Assembly (NCBI GenBank): GCA_944548615.1
Contig: OX155976.1
Span: forward strand, 5,120,952 to 5,184,951
From: Micropterix aruncella
Lineage: Eukaryota > Arthropoda > Insecta > Lepidoptera > Micropterigidae
DNA length: 64,000 bases
Reading direction: 5' to 3'
Both the position numbers and the translations under genes were made by a program. Under the pieces are notes generated by a model that ran no database searches, was not told the origin of the DNA, and saw only the letters and a list, made by a program, of their open reading frames with translations. This document shows positions 45,905 through 57,674 of the stretch, in pieces. Every line of letters begins with the position of its first letter. The first letter of the stretch is position 1.

Positions 45905-47439
45905 GAGCTGTCAACTACAACGAGCGAACCCGTCACCTGAACTAGAGCTGTTAACTACAATGGGCGAACCCGTCACCTCAGGAAGTTTTAACGATATCAG
46001 ATCGTTTTGTGTGTGAGCTGAGCGCAGAGGACTTGGGACGATAAACGATCCACAGTTTAGTTACGCCACCAGCCCGTCAGAGGCCAACGCCTTACGGTGA
46101 GGCTAGCCTTGCCCCCTGACTACCAGTTTGGAAGGATATCTCCGTCTGGAATTAACCTTCAGGATACCTCCTGCCTCCTGACTGCTTACAGGGTCGCTTG
46201 CGCGTCCTACCACTTATGAAGCGGCGATACGGTGTCTACCAAACCGCGAGATAGCCAGGAGTGTTACCCAGCGGGCTTACACTCACGCCCTTACTTCCAA
46301 TTGCGACCAGATTACTCCGGTCCCTCGATTGGTTACGAGTTCGAGGTCGCTTGCGCGGTCCTCTCCCTTACGAAGCGGTGAGACGTAAACCGAATCTGTC
46401 GCGGACCACGGCATCCTTTGCCCGGCTGTTCACCCAGGATTGGGTAGCCGATGGTCGTTTCAAGAGCAGTCGCCGTAAGGTCCGCGACCACCCCTGCTCT
46501 ATAGGAAACAGTACTGCTTCCAGACTCCCCCGACTGTTAGTCAGACTGGGAGCTAATGGGCCCATGATGAGGTGGCCACGATGACACATGTGTTTAGGGT
46601 CGGTCACACTCACGGGTCAACACCCATCCGATGGCCTCCACGCATGGGGTGCGAACCTGGGTAGGACACTGGGTCAACCAGTCTCCCCCGGGAATCAAAC
46701 CTCTGGCGCTCCTGGACGGTCTGCGCACCGAGCGGCGCAAGCCAATCGACTGTGCTCTCCGACTAACAGTCGGGGGGAGTCTGGGAACTGTATTGTTTCC
46801 TATAGAGCGGGGGTGGTTGTCTACCTTACGGCGACTGCTCTTGAAATGACCATTGGCCATCCGATCCCGGTTCAGAGTCGGGCAAAGGACGCCTTAGTCC
46901 GCGATAGATTCGATGCACACCGTTTCACCGCTTTGTAAGGGAGAGGACCGCGCAAGCGACCTCGAACTCGGAACCAATCGAGAGACCGGAGAAATCTGGT
47001 CACAATTGGAAGCAAGGGCGCGAGGGTCGGCCCGCCAGGTAGCACTGGCTATCTCGCGGTAAGGCGTTGGCTTCTTGCGGGTTGTGACGTAGCTGGACGT
47101 TGGATTTGTTCTGTCCAAAGTCTTCTACGTTCACTGCAGGGCGATAGAACGAGAAAATCGTTAAAACGTCCTGTGGTGACGGGCTCGCCCGTTGTAGTTG
47201 ACACCGAAAGTTGTTAGTCAGAGTGCGCAATCGATTGGCTTATGCCGCACGATTCGCAGACCGTCCAGGAGCGCCAGAAGGTTGATTCCCAGGGGAAACT
47301 AACCATAAGGCCAGAGTCGTACCCAGGCTCGCACTTCATGCGTGGAGGCCGTCGGATAGGTGTTGACCCGTGAGTGCGACCAACCCTGAACAGAATGGGT
47401 CTTCGTGGCCAACTCAGCAAGGGTCCATTAACTCCCAAA
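45905..47439 (-). mobile_element. Family R retroposon, minus-strand copy split by another R copy
   Basis: The 3' part (45,905-46,545) and the 5' part (47,212-47,439) join at TGTTAGTCAGA, which is duplicated around the nested copy. The 3' end itself is duplicated in tandem (two GAACCCGTCACCT blocks at about 45,925 and 45,970). Confidence 0.8.
46546..47211 (+). mobile_element. Family R retroposon nested in an opposite-strand R copy
   Basis: Flanked by TGTTAGTCAGA at 46,535-46,545 and 47,212-47,222 (11-bp target duplication). It starts CTGGGAGCTAATGGG and ends GTTGTAGTTGACACC. Confidence 0.85.
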
Positions 47440-48231
47440 TCAAAGATAAATCAAAAGACAGTTAGATGAAACCAACTTTATTTTACAGTCAAGTCCTATT
47501 TTCAAATATTGTAATTATTTAAAAAAAATGTTTATTTAAGTGGCCAGTTTCGGAAACTTTCAGTGTAACCTATGTAATAAAAATTGCAAACGTTCAGTCT
47601 AAAATGAGTAATGTGCCACATCATTCATTTTGGCATCATGCAAATTTCGGTATTAATTTAAAATGTAATTTTGACATCGTGCCAAAATAACCACTTTGTT
47701 TCATTTTACACTGCAACAAATAAATATTCATTGATGATTTTGTCGACTGGTCTTTAAAAAACCCTAATAACAATAATTCATCCGTATTCAATTATTCATT
47801 TCGCCGTAGTTAGAATCTGAACCAAATTTTCTTAGGCGTAATTTACAGAGGTAATTTGCAATTTTCGTAAACCTTAATTTTCAAATCCGATTATCTGAGA
47901 TGTGTGAATTTCCACATTGGTTTTTTTTTGTATGCCGCAGACGATGTGTGTTTTCGATCAGTAGTTAAAATATACGGATTCTTGATTGAGGGGTTTAAAC
48001 CCTCAAGGTGGGGGGGGGGGGGGGTATACATGCGGAAGCGCCTAGTCAACATTATTGCATAATCAAATTAATAGGTCTAATTTAGAATGTTTTAACTAAT
48101 AATCTTGTACGAATAGTTGGATAAAAATGTAAACTTTCATGTGATTGTTTTATTAGATAATCTTTTTTATCTTACTACCTGTACGCGGTATGTGTTGCAT
48201 TGCCTCTCAAATAATAGACACCATTTTAACA
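47440..48231. other. Unassigned AT-rich region
   Basis: G-tract at about 48,009-48,024. No gene is supported. Confidence 0.4.
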
Positions 48232-48235
48232 AAAA

Positions 48236-48700
48236 GAAAAAACCGACTCCATTTTTTTAATAAGTAAGCAGCCATGTCATGGTCATACTTAGAACGGGCT
48301 ATCGTAATTGAATGCGTATACAAAATTGTATGTATACAATGTGCTGTTGACCGTTGAGGAGTTCCCTCGTTGGAAATCAACCCTGGGTGCAGCAGTCCTT
48401 GAAACTTAGAACGGGCTGTCGTAATTGAATACATATATAAAATTTTGTGTCTGTGCTGTTGACCGCTGAGGAGTTTCCTCGTCTGGAGCCAACCCTGGGT
48501 GCAGCAGCCATGTCATGATAAAACTTAGAATGAGGTATCATAACTGAATGAGTATACAAAGTTTGGGGTCTGTGCTGTTGACCGTTGAAAAGTTCCTTCG
48601 TCAAAACCCAACCCAGGGTGTATAATCAGGTCATGCTTACCGACCATAAAAATAAATTAATTGTCATCGGAATCGAACCAATATGTTAATTTTCAATTTC
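48236..48700 (+). mobile_element. Family T element, copy 3 (three subunits, right end missing)
   Basis: The left end is AAAAACCGACTCC. Tandem subunits lie near 48,268, 48,389 and 48,498. The terminal GAAGTCGG block is absent. Confidence 0.65.
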
Positions 48701-49448
48701 AAATAATAGTATTCCAGGAGTTTATCCATCTCTCTATTTTTTTGTACTTCTATAAATCTAATAATTAAAAAGTGCACATTGAATATGTAAAATAAAGTTG
48801 AATGATTTTTGGATATAACCAATTATTTTATTTCTTTTTCTACGAATAGATATTTTTCCTCTAAAAATAAATTCGTCATCATTGAGTTATCCGAAAATGA
48901 TATCCCACTTGCCCTAATACCTATAGTTTGGGAGATATAGGGCTCAAAGTTAAGCATTGCGGCATTAAACTTCCCCCCCCCCCCCTCCTCCCGGCACCCG
49001 CGCGGTGGAAATCGATGGCCCCCGGGTTAAATCCACTCAGAAATATATTAAAAATAACTGTGCTAAATATGAACCTTTAATAACAGAAGGCAGGATTCCC
49101 ATTCAAAAAGGTGCACTTATTCCCCATGTCAGTTGTCAGTTGACTAGGCTATTTTTATATTATTTTGTATATGATATGTAAAAATGAACGTAACACTTTT
49201 TGTAGAGAATTGTATAAACTATATTTTTTACATAAAGCATAATTCCGATATCGCTAAAGTTAGCGAGATATACGCGAAAAACTGAACCAGGGCGCTATTT
49301 TCCAATATGGCGGCTCGAGCTCAACAGATCCCCTACAGAGTAGGGGACTTTTATGCATCAAAGAACATCTATGCCAAATTTCAAGCTATTACCAATTATT
49401 TCCGTCAAACGTCGAAATTGGTTCCTATTTGACTGAGCGTATAGGCGA
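48701..49448. other. Unassigned region
   Basis: C-tract at about 48,970-48,983. No gene or repeat copy is supported. Confidence 0.4.
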
Positions 49449-50195
49449 CTAGCTGACCCGTGCCCACTTCGTTGGGCGGTAAAACTTTTTACTTGTGATG
49501 AAATTATGAGTGTGGTTTGGTTAGTACTGAGTGCTATGATTTATTTCCTGACTGCCAAAAGAAGGGTTATATTTTTACTGCATATGTATGTATGTATTTG
49601 CATGCCAATTTGACTATATTACCGTTATTTGTGAGTGTCTTCTTGTGAGTGTCTTATTTGTGAGTGTCTTATCTCTTTAACCATTTATGCAGTAAAAGTG
49701 AAATTATATGCAGTAAAAGGGAAAAGTCTTTTGTTTTAAACACTTGAGACGATACATTTACTTATTTTGATATGAATTCATAATTGTTGATAATATGACC
49801 AATAAACATCACCGAACGATTTAAATTATTTTTTTATATAAAAAACTACTTTTTGTGACTTAAATATAAAATTGAGACATATGCTGTCGCTGACTTTTTG
49901 TAGGCATTACAAACTCTATCAAGCACTTCTCTAGAACTTAATCATATATATCTCTCATCGTTAAGGCAGCGTTAGTAAGAAACGTTTTCGTTCGTCCGTT
50001 TTATCCGACTTACTTTAGAAATCCGACTACAACGAAAAAGTCTTTTCATTTTTCGGATTAATATATAGCCTATGACACTCACAAATAACGTGGCTTTTTA
50101 TTGGTAAAAGAATTTTCGACAAAATCGGTTCAGTAGATCTAGAGATTACTTCCTACAACGTCACAAACTTTACCTCTTTATAATATTAGTATAGA
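49449..50195 (-). mobile_element. Intact non-autonomous Helitron (747 bp)
   Basis: On the minus strand it runs from TCTATACTAATATTATAAAG to GGGCACGGGTCAGCTAG, with a GCCCAACGAAGTGGGC hairpin 11 bases before the end, inserted between A and T. It is the uninterrupted counterpart of the copy at 5.9-8.5 kb. No coding capacity. Confidence 0.9.
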
Positions 50196-50922
50196 TAAAT
50201 CGAAAGAGACATACTCTTTTTCATGTCGGCGCCAGTCGGCGGCCGTTCTGCGTCGCTCCTAAGCGCGTTGGGAAAATTATGTTTCGAGACAGATCTTCGA
50301 ATGCTTCTCCGCCGTATTTTGCGCTGTCGTGCGATTTAATCCGATAGATCGAGTGGTTTGGTTAATTTTCTATTGCTGATTCGAGGTTCGGATTGTTTAC
50401 TGGTCCAGATCGCTTTCAAAAAGTCATCATTCTGGCTTTGGGAGGTCTTACTAATTACGTATATATACCGACCAGAATGTCGGAATGGTATTCGATATGC
50501 CCGATCTACACGTTGGCCAATGCTTGGCCACATCGCTAAAAAGGAAAATAGTCGGCGCCACGTTTGAAAAATGCATGGAAAAGAGCGAGAGGCAGTGACC
50601 AAAGCATTGGCTAACGTGTAGAGGGGGCAATAGGAACATCCTGCAACCCGAGAGTTTAACAATGAAACCCACCAAATGCTCGACGATTTTAAAGCTAAAC
50701 TTTTGCGGTTATTTGACATTTTAATTGATAGGAAACCGATTCTTACCGCGTCGAACTAGACGATAGTTTTTCCTGACGTTTCGGTTAAAATGTTCGGTAT
50801 CAGCACCTCCCCAACTTAAGCCCTGGGTGGCCACGCCCGCTGATCGGCGTTTTACGTATTATATCTGTATTTATGCAATTATCGGCTCTATATCTCCGTC
50901 CACTGCATCCTGTCAAAGCTAA
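50196..50922. other. Unassigned region
   Basis: Opposing frames of 69-127 codons occupy 50,336-50,719 but show no domain. A degenerate relative of the 9.1-kb hairpin arm (CCTGACGTTTCGG) lies at about 50,771. Confidence 0.4.
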
Positions 50923-50924
50923 GA

Positions 50925-51660
50925 TAAGAGAAGATAAAAGTATTTATTTCCAATACAACCATAACAATTATGTAAGAATGACATTAATTAATCTTAAACT
51001 AGTTACTCAATTTAGCCAAGAGATGATATACAATATATCACTTTAAACTTACCCAATTACAAAAACAAAGACTATATCGTAACAATTTACAACAAAACAA
51101 TTAACAGTAAATAATATGTATTAGATTAAATGGGTAGATACGATGCTATGTATTTTCAAAATATTTCAAGAAGTCGTTATGAGCATACATGTTGATTTAA
51201 AGCAGATAGACTCGGATGGATCTCTTGAAAATATCGAATCTTTCAGGTAATTTATTAAAAAGGTTGAGGCCTTAGTATCGACTAGTCGCTTGGAACTTGA
51301 CAGTACGTGCTACGAACGGTTGGAGATACTGGGTTTTATTTCTGGTGTCATCCTATGTACTTCTTTGTGGGATATGGCCGAGCTCTTATTGCAATAGAAT
51401 TGGCAAAGAGCTTCTTGAGCAAAAATCGCATATACGGTCAATATCCCTAGTTTTTGGAAGTGTTCACGACATGACTGCCGTGGACCAATGCCTACTATCG
51501 CACGTACGGCTCTTTTCTGGAGAGTGAATACACTGTTGATGTGCGCTGCATTACCCCATAAAAGAATACCATAGCGCAGGTGTGACTCAACTAGCGCGTA
51601 ATAGGCCGATATTACTTCAGTTCTCTCCAAACAACTTCTGATGCGTAATAGAGCATAGCA
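50925..51660 (-). pseudogene. LINE RT C-terminal fragment, copy B
   Basis: Same family as 240-1024: LVESHLRYGILLWGNAAHIN and LQKRAVRAI are readable, but the distal frame is broken by small indels. 5'-truncated. Confidence 0.85.
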
Positions 51661-52121
51661 GGCTGACCAAAGTTTTGACTTAACATGCTCTATATGTAGA
51701 AGTCAGAACTGCTGGACGCGATGTGTGACCACATAAGTGGATATCCCATTTGGTATTCTGACCTAGTCAGTAGCAAGGAGTGCTTTGCGGCACTTCGTAT
51801 CGTCGTGGCGCACTGGGCGTCGCGGCTAGAAGAACTGAGACTCCAGGGCACTCCCCCTCTAGGTGCGAGTGACTTGCAGTCTCCGTGAAACACATGCTGC
51901 CCTCCGTTCTGTGCCGGTTTTAAACGTCGGTGCAGCTTTAAATAAACTTTGTTTGTATTGTCTCTCTCCCTAACGGGTGTGCCCGTGCCACCGTACCAAG
52001 CTCGTTCTGTCCCCACTCCCTTCTTGCTGCTGTTTCCGAATGCTGCTTAATTTATAACTTATGCACTACCACCTGCCAAAATATGAATGTATTTTTTTTC
52101 TTTTCTTTTTATTATTATATA
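51661..52121. other. Unassigned region
   Basis: GC-richer, with an AATAAA near 51,941; it could be an old LTR or SINE, but no partner copy is present. Confidence 0.35.
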
Positions 52122-52340
52122 CTAGCTGCGCCCAGCGGTTTCACCCGCATGGTGATGAAAAATTGTGATAATGATGATAGAAAACCATATATCTTTATAA
52201 ATTATAGTCTATGTGTTATTTTGATGTGTAAGCTATATTATTGTAATGTTTCATCAAAATCCATTCAGTAGTTTTTGCGTGAAAGAGTAACAAACATCGA
52301 TACATACATACAAACTTTCGCGTTTATAATATTAGTAGGA
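52122..52340 (-). mobile_element. Intact minimal Helitron (219 bp)
   Basis: On the minus strand: TCCTACTAATATTATAAACG to the hairpin GGGTGAAACCGCTGGGC and CAGCTAG, between A and T. It is the simplest version of the unit repeated at 23.7-24.8 kb. Confidence 0.9.
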
Positions 52341-52925
52341 TACATATTTTTTTTATTTTTTTTAATTTTATTTTATATAATACGTATTGTAACTATGTAA
52401 TGAAATGTAAATGTAAAATGTAAAAAGAGAAAAAATGTATTTATGAAACGACTTAATAAATGACTCCTTGGGGGGATTGGATGGGGATAGAAGCCTCTGA
52501 TCATTGGATATACAATTAAGCTCGGGCAGAAAAGACGACTATAGTCGTTATAACTGCTCGGGTGGTTAATGGATTGGCTTCTGTCTCCATCCACCTCGTT
52601 GGAGTAAGAAAATGAAAAATATGTAGAAGTCACTCAGAAGTCAAAGAAGTCTGCCATTGAATAATCCACCGGTATATATTAATATGCTTGCGCCCACCTT
52701 CTCCAAACAAATTTTCGAGGGTTTCGAAAAATTTGCGAAAGTTAAAGCTTCCAGAAAATTAACTGAGTTTTTAATTATTCAGCAACATTTCGTTATTATA
52801 TTTTTTTGTATAATAATTTTTGTGACTGTTTTTTTGTTTAAATTTATTAAAAGTAATGAAATCTGAAACATTTAAAATCTGGGTTTTAGAGGGTACATCA
52901 AATATACTGACTCAGAAATTGGCCC
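52341..52925. other. Unassigned AT-rich region
   Basis: A 69-codon frame (52,657-52,866) ends in a strongly hydrophobic stretch that could be a membrane segment, but it starts without ATG and has no recognised family. Confidence 0.35.
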
Positions 52926-53165
52926 AGGGATATTTATTTATCTATTTATTTGTTTATTTATTGTAGTAATGCAAATATATTATGTGGGTTTACAATATTA
53001 GAACTTATGTAGAGAAAGAAAAAATAAGAGAAGAAGAAAAGTGTGAAGGGAACAAACGGCTAAGGTCCACGCGGTGACGGTAGGCCTTGGCCATTCTTTG
53101 GGGTCTCGGTGAGCTTCCGGTTGACGCTGAGGAGGAACTGTGATGAGAAATACTGATCATGGCCA
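52926..53165 (-). repeat. Retroelement 3' end fragment
   Basis: A T-rich TTTA tail on the plus strand at 52,930-52,970 precedes a GC-richer block with an open minus frame. This looks like an oppositely oriented LINE or SINE 3' end. Confidence 0.45.
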
Positions 53166-53329
53166 ATGACTTCCATGTTTTCGCTTTTTCTTTGAGGGAT
53201 AATTTAGGTAAAAATTATGTTTTTAGAAAATCTATTATTCTTATATTGTAGGATTTTGTCTGAGGTGCAATTTAAGTAAAATGTTTAAAAAAAAATGTAT
53301 TTGGTTTACAGACAAATAGTCTCACTTAA

Positions 53330-54760
53330 ACCCTTTAGTCCAGTAGCCTTGTCATGGTTATATATGTATGGCCTAAGTTGCATCAAGTGGGGGTATTTTT
53401 TTTTTCTTGTATGAGATGCTAAATCCATGTTTTCGACCTCGGCGGCCCTCCGGAACACTTGAATATCTCAAAAACTGCTAATTTTTTGTGCTTTTTTCGG
53501 TTTCTTCCCATTTTTACCATAAAGGAGCGCGTTTTCGACGATAAACTATCGTGTATATAATGTACTATATTAAATTTGCTATAATTTAAGATTAAAATAG
53601 GCTTGATAGCTCTAATAGTTTCTGAGATACAGCTTTTCAAAATTTGACAAATCTCCAAACTTGAAAATTTTATTGTAATTTTCATGTTTCATCATATACA
53701 ATTGTCTTTATATCTTCAATAACCTGTCTAACATGAGTCAGTAAAGTAAACATTCAATCAATTAAACATTTTGAAGAAGGTGAGAGAGGAGGGGGAAGGG
53801 TGGGATGGGTGGAGAGAAGGGTGGTGAAATACGCGCTTCTTCATATAGAATAGAATAGAATAGAATAACTTTATTGTGCTATAAAAACATAACCTAATGA
53901 ATATTACACTGGTTTAATAAAAAAGACAATTTATGCACAATGGCGGACTTTATCTCTAAGATATCTTACATGAATGTAAGATATCTTACGATATCTTACA
54001 TTCAACCATTTGATAAAATATTTCCTAATTTTTACCGTACAATACACATAGAAGTAGTAAAGTTAAATTTAAAATAATCGTATACAAATATATGTCAATA
54101 ACTTATTCTAAGATTTCCCAGGGAAGGATTAAGGAGAGGTCAAGGTGAGGTATTCGGTTAGTGGCTGTGTAAAAATAAAAGTTTCTTTAACAAGTTTTTG
54201 AAAGTATGCAACGAAGGTGCATGCCTGATAGAGTGAGGGAGCTGATTCCATAAACGAGCAGAATGGACCGTAAAAGAGTGAGTGTAAACAGACGAATGAT
54301 GTATCGGAATGGCGAGTGCGTTATCCCGTTATTTTCATGGTCAAAATGGAAAAAAAACGAAAAATGTGCAGATTTAGAGATATTCAAAAGTGTTTCGGAG
54401 GGCTGCCGAGGTCAAAAGTGCAATGCCGAGATTCTATGGCTTCGAAGGGGGAGTGAATGGGTGGCAAGGTGAACGCTCACATGTGGCAAGACAGCTGTCC
54501 TAAACCTACCACAGCCGGTTCGTAAGTCCGGAATCCACTGATCACCCCCCAGAAGTGTAAAAAAAATAGTATTATGATGGGCCCGACTCCGGTCGGTGAA
54601 TTCCATGGCAGCTCCGTTTGTATTTATTTATTTGGATTTAGCATCTCAGACACATCCCATACAAGAAAAAAAGGAATCTAACTACCCTAACTTGATGCAA
54701 ATTATGATGTACTAGGTTACTGGACTACTTGGTAAAAAACCATATTTGGATTAGTAAATT
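53330..54760. mobile_element. Compound element with inverted ends, containing a LINE fragment
   Basis: Two blocks are inverted partners: 53,335-53,430 with about 54,640-54,740 (TCCAGTARCC, GCATCAAGT, TTTTTTCTTGTATG, GAGATGCTAAATCC), and 53,440-53,530 with about 54,325-54,410 (GGAGGGCYGCCGAGGTC, GAGATATTCAA). A roughly 200-bp unit without an inverted partner (54,425-54,630) separates the two on the right. It may be a foldback transposon or two inverted copies of one repeat. Confidence 0.55.
53843..54300 (-). pseudogene. LINE 3' fragment with pentanucleotide tail
   Basis: On the minus strand 54,296-54,185 reads SFTVHSARLWNQLPHSIRH then HTFKNLLKKLLF, the post-RT C-terminus of Jockey/CR1-group LINEs. 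The 3' end is a TAGAA repeat (plus strand, 53,846-53,870). A small set of AAGATATCTTACAT palindromes occurs at 53,955-54,003. Confidence 0.75.
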
Positions 54761-55403
54761 TTAGAAATGGAATGACTAAAAATTTAAAGTTGACTATGTG
54801 TTTTCCCGATTCTCTATTTGTAATTGTATCTTTTCTTTTGGTTATATCGTAAGTTGTTTTGGGGCTTCCGCATGTCGTCGATAGCGCGGGCGAATCCGCG
54901 AGCACAACTAACGCTTTAACGTAGTCCGCTTTTAAAATGTCCCTGAGGCGTTTTGGACTCGAAGCATTGTGTTCTAATTATATCAGCCCCGCAATAAATA
55001 CGTAGAGTCAGTCGGCCGCGGTAATTTGTTATTGTCTTCAGAGCCACATTAAACTACTACCGCGCCGACTCTAACTTTAAACTAAACAGACCAAGCAGAA
55101 TCAGATGTCGTAAATCCAACGGCAAACTATGCTGTCATCCGCGTGCGTTTACCACATTGTTAGCTGTTTCCTTCTGGACCGCCAAGCGCGAGTTTAAAAT
55201 GAAATGACAAACTCTTTAATATTTTAATTACAACATACAATAACAATAACTCCCAGTCCATTTCAAAATTCGCTCCAAAATATTCATCGCTATGACCTGC
55301 GCCAGCTGGCGTCGTGGCGGTGGAAATTGAACTACCCGCCCAACGCCCAATAAATGCGGGGTGCTGGCGCGCAGCGTCCGTGTCCTTATTGTCCCCTCGA
55401 TAG
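54761..55403. other. Unassigned region
   Basis: GC content rises after 54,900 but no coding feature or repeat copy is supported. Confidence 0.4.
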
Positions 55404-55404
55404 T

Positions 55405-55700
55405 GGGCTCGATTGCGTTTCTTCGTGAACTAAAATCGGAAATTAGTCCGTGTGAACGAGACAGGGCATGATGTCCGCTTGACAGAGATGACCGCTTGTC
55501 ACTTTTTCGCATTAACACTGCCCGCCAAGGTCAAATCTTACACCGCACGAAATATGCTCGAATTTATTCGGACGAGTATAAGTTCGACAGGTAGTATTTA
55601 TCGACGAACGTTCGTTTCATATTCCGCTCTAACGTATTGCTCTGTCTCGTTCGCTTGAACTAATTTAGTTTTAGTTCACAAAGACACGCAATCGGGCCCA
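55405..55700. mobile_element. MITE family V, copy 2
   Basis: GGGCTCGATTGCGTTTCTTC at the left and GCAATCGGGCCC at the right form inverted ends of about 70 bp. Colinear with copy 1 at 41.2 kb, with a longer centre. Confidence 0.8.
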
Positions 55701-55985
55701 GTATCTAATGGTTTCGTGCAGCTTGGGCCGTAAGATCCACTTTGTTCTCGGATCGGCTCACTCACGATTCAACTCCTATTCAGAAGCCGCCTCGTGTGGA
55801 AAACTACCCCGAGCAAGACTCTCGCGTCTCGGCCACGCGGCTGGTGGACCGGTTTCTCTTGATGGGACTGTATTTCGGCGCTACTGGACGGTTCGCGCAC
55901 CGTTCGGCGACGCCAATCAGATGTGCACCCTGACTAATTGCTGAAGGAGTCTGGAGACTATAGAAATATACTGCCTCCTGTCGTC
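55701..55985 (+). mobile_element. Family R-like fragment, 5' part only
   Basis: Its 5' portion is the same subtype as the copy at 42.3 kb (GTGCAGCTTGGGCCGTAAGATCC). It stops at the block CTGGAGACTATAGAAATATA. It directly abuts MITE V. Confidence 0.6.
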
Positions 55986-56502
55986 AACCACTATTGTTTT
56001 TTTTTTAAATTTTAAATTTTTATTTTATAAAATAAACCAGTTGGTAGGAATCCCTACTTTTGGCATAGTCAAGTTCTTTTTACAAGATATTGCGTTATAC
56101 CTTATGTGCTATAATTAGTAACGAATCGTGTTTTTATTCTTTTTAATATATTTACTTATTTTAACAAGCTGTCGAAAGCTACTTTATAGAAACTAAAGTT
56201 ACTATCAAAATAAAAGTTTGATAATGCTCGATAAATGAGTTCTACGTAAATAATCCTAAAAATTAGGCCTTCTGGAAAGGTGGCTGGAAAGGGTGGGCTA
56301 GGTTGCTAATACAACTTTCCATGCTACAACTTACTATATATTCGTACATTCTATTAAAAAAAACTAATATTATGTTTCTTTTATTTCCAGGTAAGTGATT
56401 CGTAAATTATGGAATCTACAGAAGTACTCAAATGGTTTCAAGCTTAACTTTTTTAAATGTTATTATTATTGCGCGATTATTGATATGGTATGATAAATTG
56501 GA
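55986..56502. other. Unassigned AT-rich region
   Basis: No supported feature. Confidence 0.4.
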
Positions 56503-57080
56503 TTATTTTATTTATTTTATTTCACCGGCCCACCAACCGATGAGGAGGTAAAGTATTGTGAACGGGTAAAAAAAATCGAGACGAAGACGGATATATACAT
56601 TTTGACCTTGTCCCCGAGACGATTAAGAAAATTTCCAGACTAAAGTCTGTGTGTGTGTTTGTGTCTCTATGCCTGCCTGTGTGTATTTCTCCGCGATAGC
56701 GCCCAAACGCTCAATCCGATTGTGCTAAAATTTGGCTTAATTTGGTCATGGCAAGAGTTGAAAAGATTGTCGTTGAAATCGGTTCACCAGGGGGCGCGCT
56801 AGTCGTACTTCAATCTAAAAACATTGGAGAAATGAAATTTCGTACACAGAGGCGTGGTTAAGCCGAAATCATATTGTGAAATTTTGGATTGTATATCTCA
56901 TATACGAGCTGCGCTAATACTATTTAAATTCCGCCATACCGAAACCACATTTTGAAAATAACAATTTTATTACCACGGAAATACTACAATTTGCTATCGT
57001 AATGACTTGACATAATCACTATTAGGGGGGGGGGCGGGGGCTGTGCATATCTGTTTGTCGGGAAAGTCTTAAAGTGACAC
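56503..57080 (-). mobile_element. Family U interspersed repeat, copy 3
   Basis: The reverse complement runs from GTGTCACTTTAAGACTTTCC to GGTTGGTGGGCCGGTGAAAT and then an A/T tail. It is colinear with copy 1 at 10.8-11.4 kb. It contains a G-rich tract at 57,025-57,040. Confidence 0.7.
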
Positions 57081-57239
57081 AGGCGATTTCTTTAAAAATT
57101 CGGACAGAAAAGAGGAAGGCTGTAGACGAGTTTCTTACATGCTCTCCTTCCTTACATGTTCATATTCATATTCATATTCATTTTCTTAGTATACTGGTAT
57201 ACAAGTCAGACACAGATTAGCAAACATCCATACATATTA

Positions 57240-57439
57240 GCAAACATTTTTTTTATCGTAAAAAAAATTAACAATAAACAAAAAACAAAAAAAATACAAG
57301 AATAATGTAAAAAGAGGAAAAACAAGACGAAATCCAAAGAGCACTTTAGCCACCAAAGCATTTTAGACTTCACTCGAGTAATATTCCTCCAGTGAGTAAA
57401 ACGCCTTATCTGTGAGGTACCTCTTAAGGCGTCTCTTAA
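57240..57439 (-). pseudogene. LINE C-terminus and 3' UTR, distal part (split by piggyBac)
   Basis: On the minus strand 57,435-57,360 reads RRLKRYLTDKAFYSLEEYY and then a stop. It continues the frame of the fragment at 59,936-60,440, which ends SLDVF at the TTAA target. Confidence 0.8.
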
Positions 57440-57674
57440 CCCATATATGCCCAGTGGGTCGTTTTTGTCCTGTACAACAGGTTATAGAAAACGTGCAACA
57501 TTTTAAACGAAAACGCTTATTTGTGGCTTCTAGCGCCACCTATCAGATGGTAAGGGTATTATCTACTAAAACAAATAGGTGATTTAATTTGTATGGTAGT
57601 TTTGAAACTTCTGGTGTCAGTTCAAGTCATGACTTCATTTTTGGTGGCAAAAAACTGTGTCTTTGTTGAGAATA

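Noticed and set aside
50336..50719. 127-codon minus-strand frame as a gene
   Set aside because: No recognisable domain, and overlapping frames on the other strand are equally open.
52657..52866. Small membrane protein of 69 residues
   Set aside because: No ATG at its start, AT-driven hydrophobicity, no homologue recognised.
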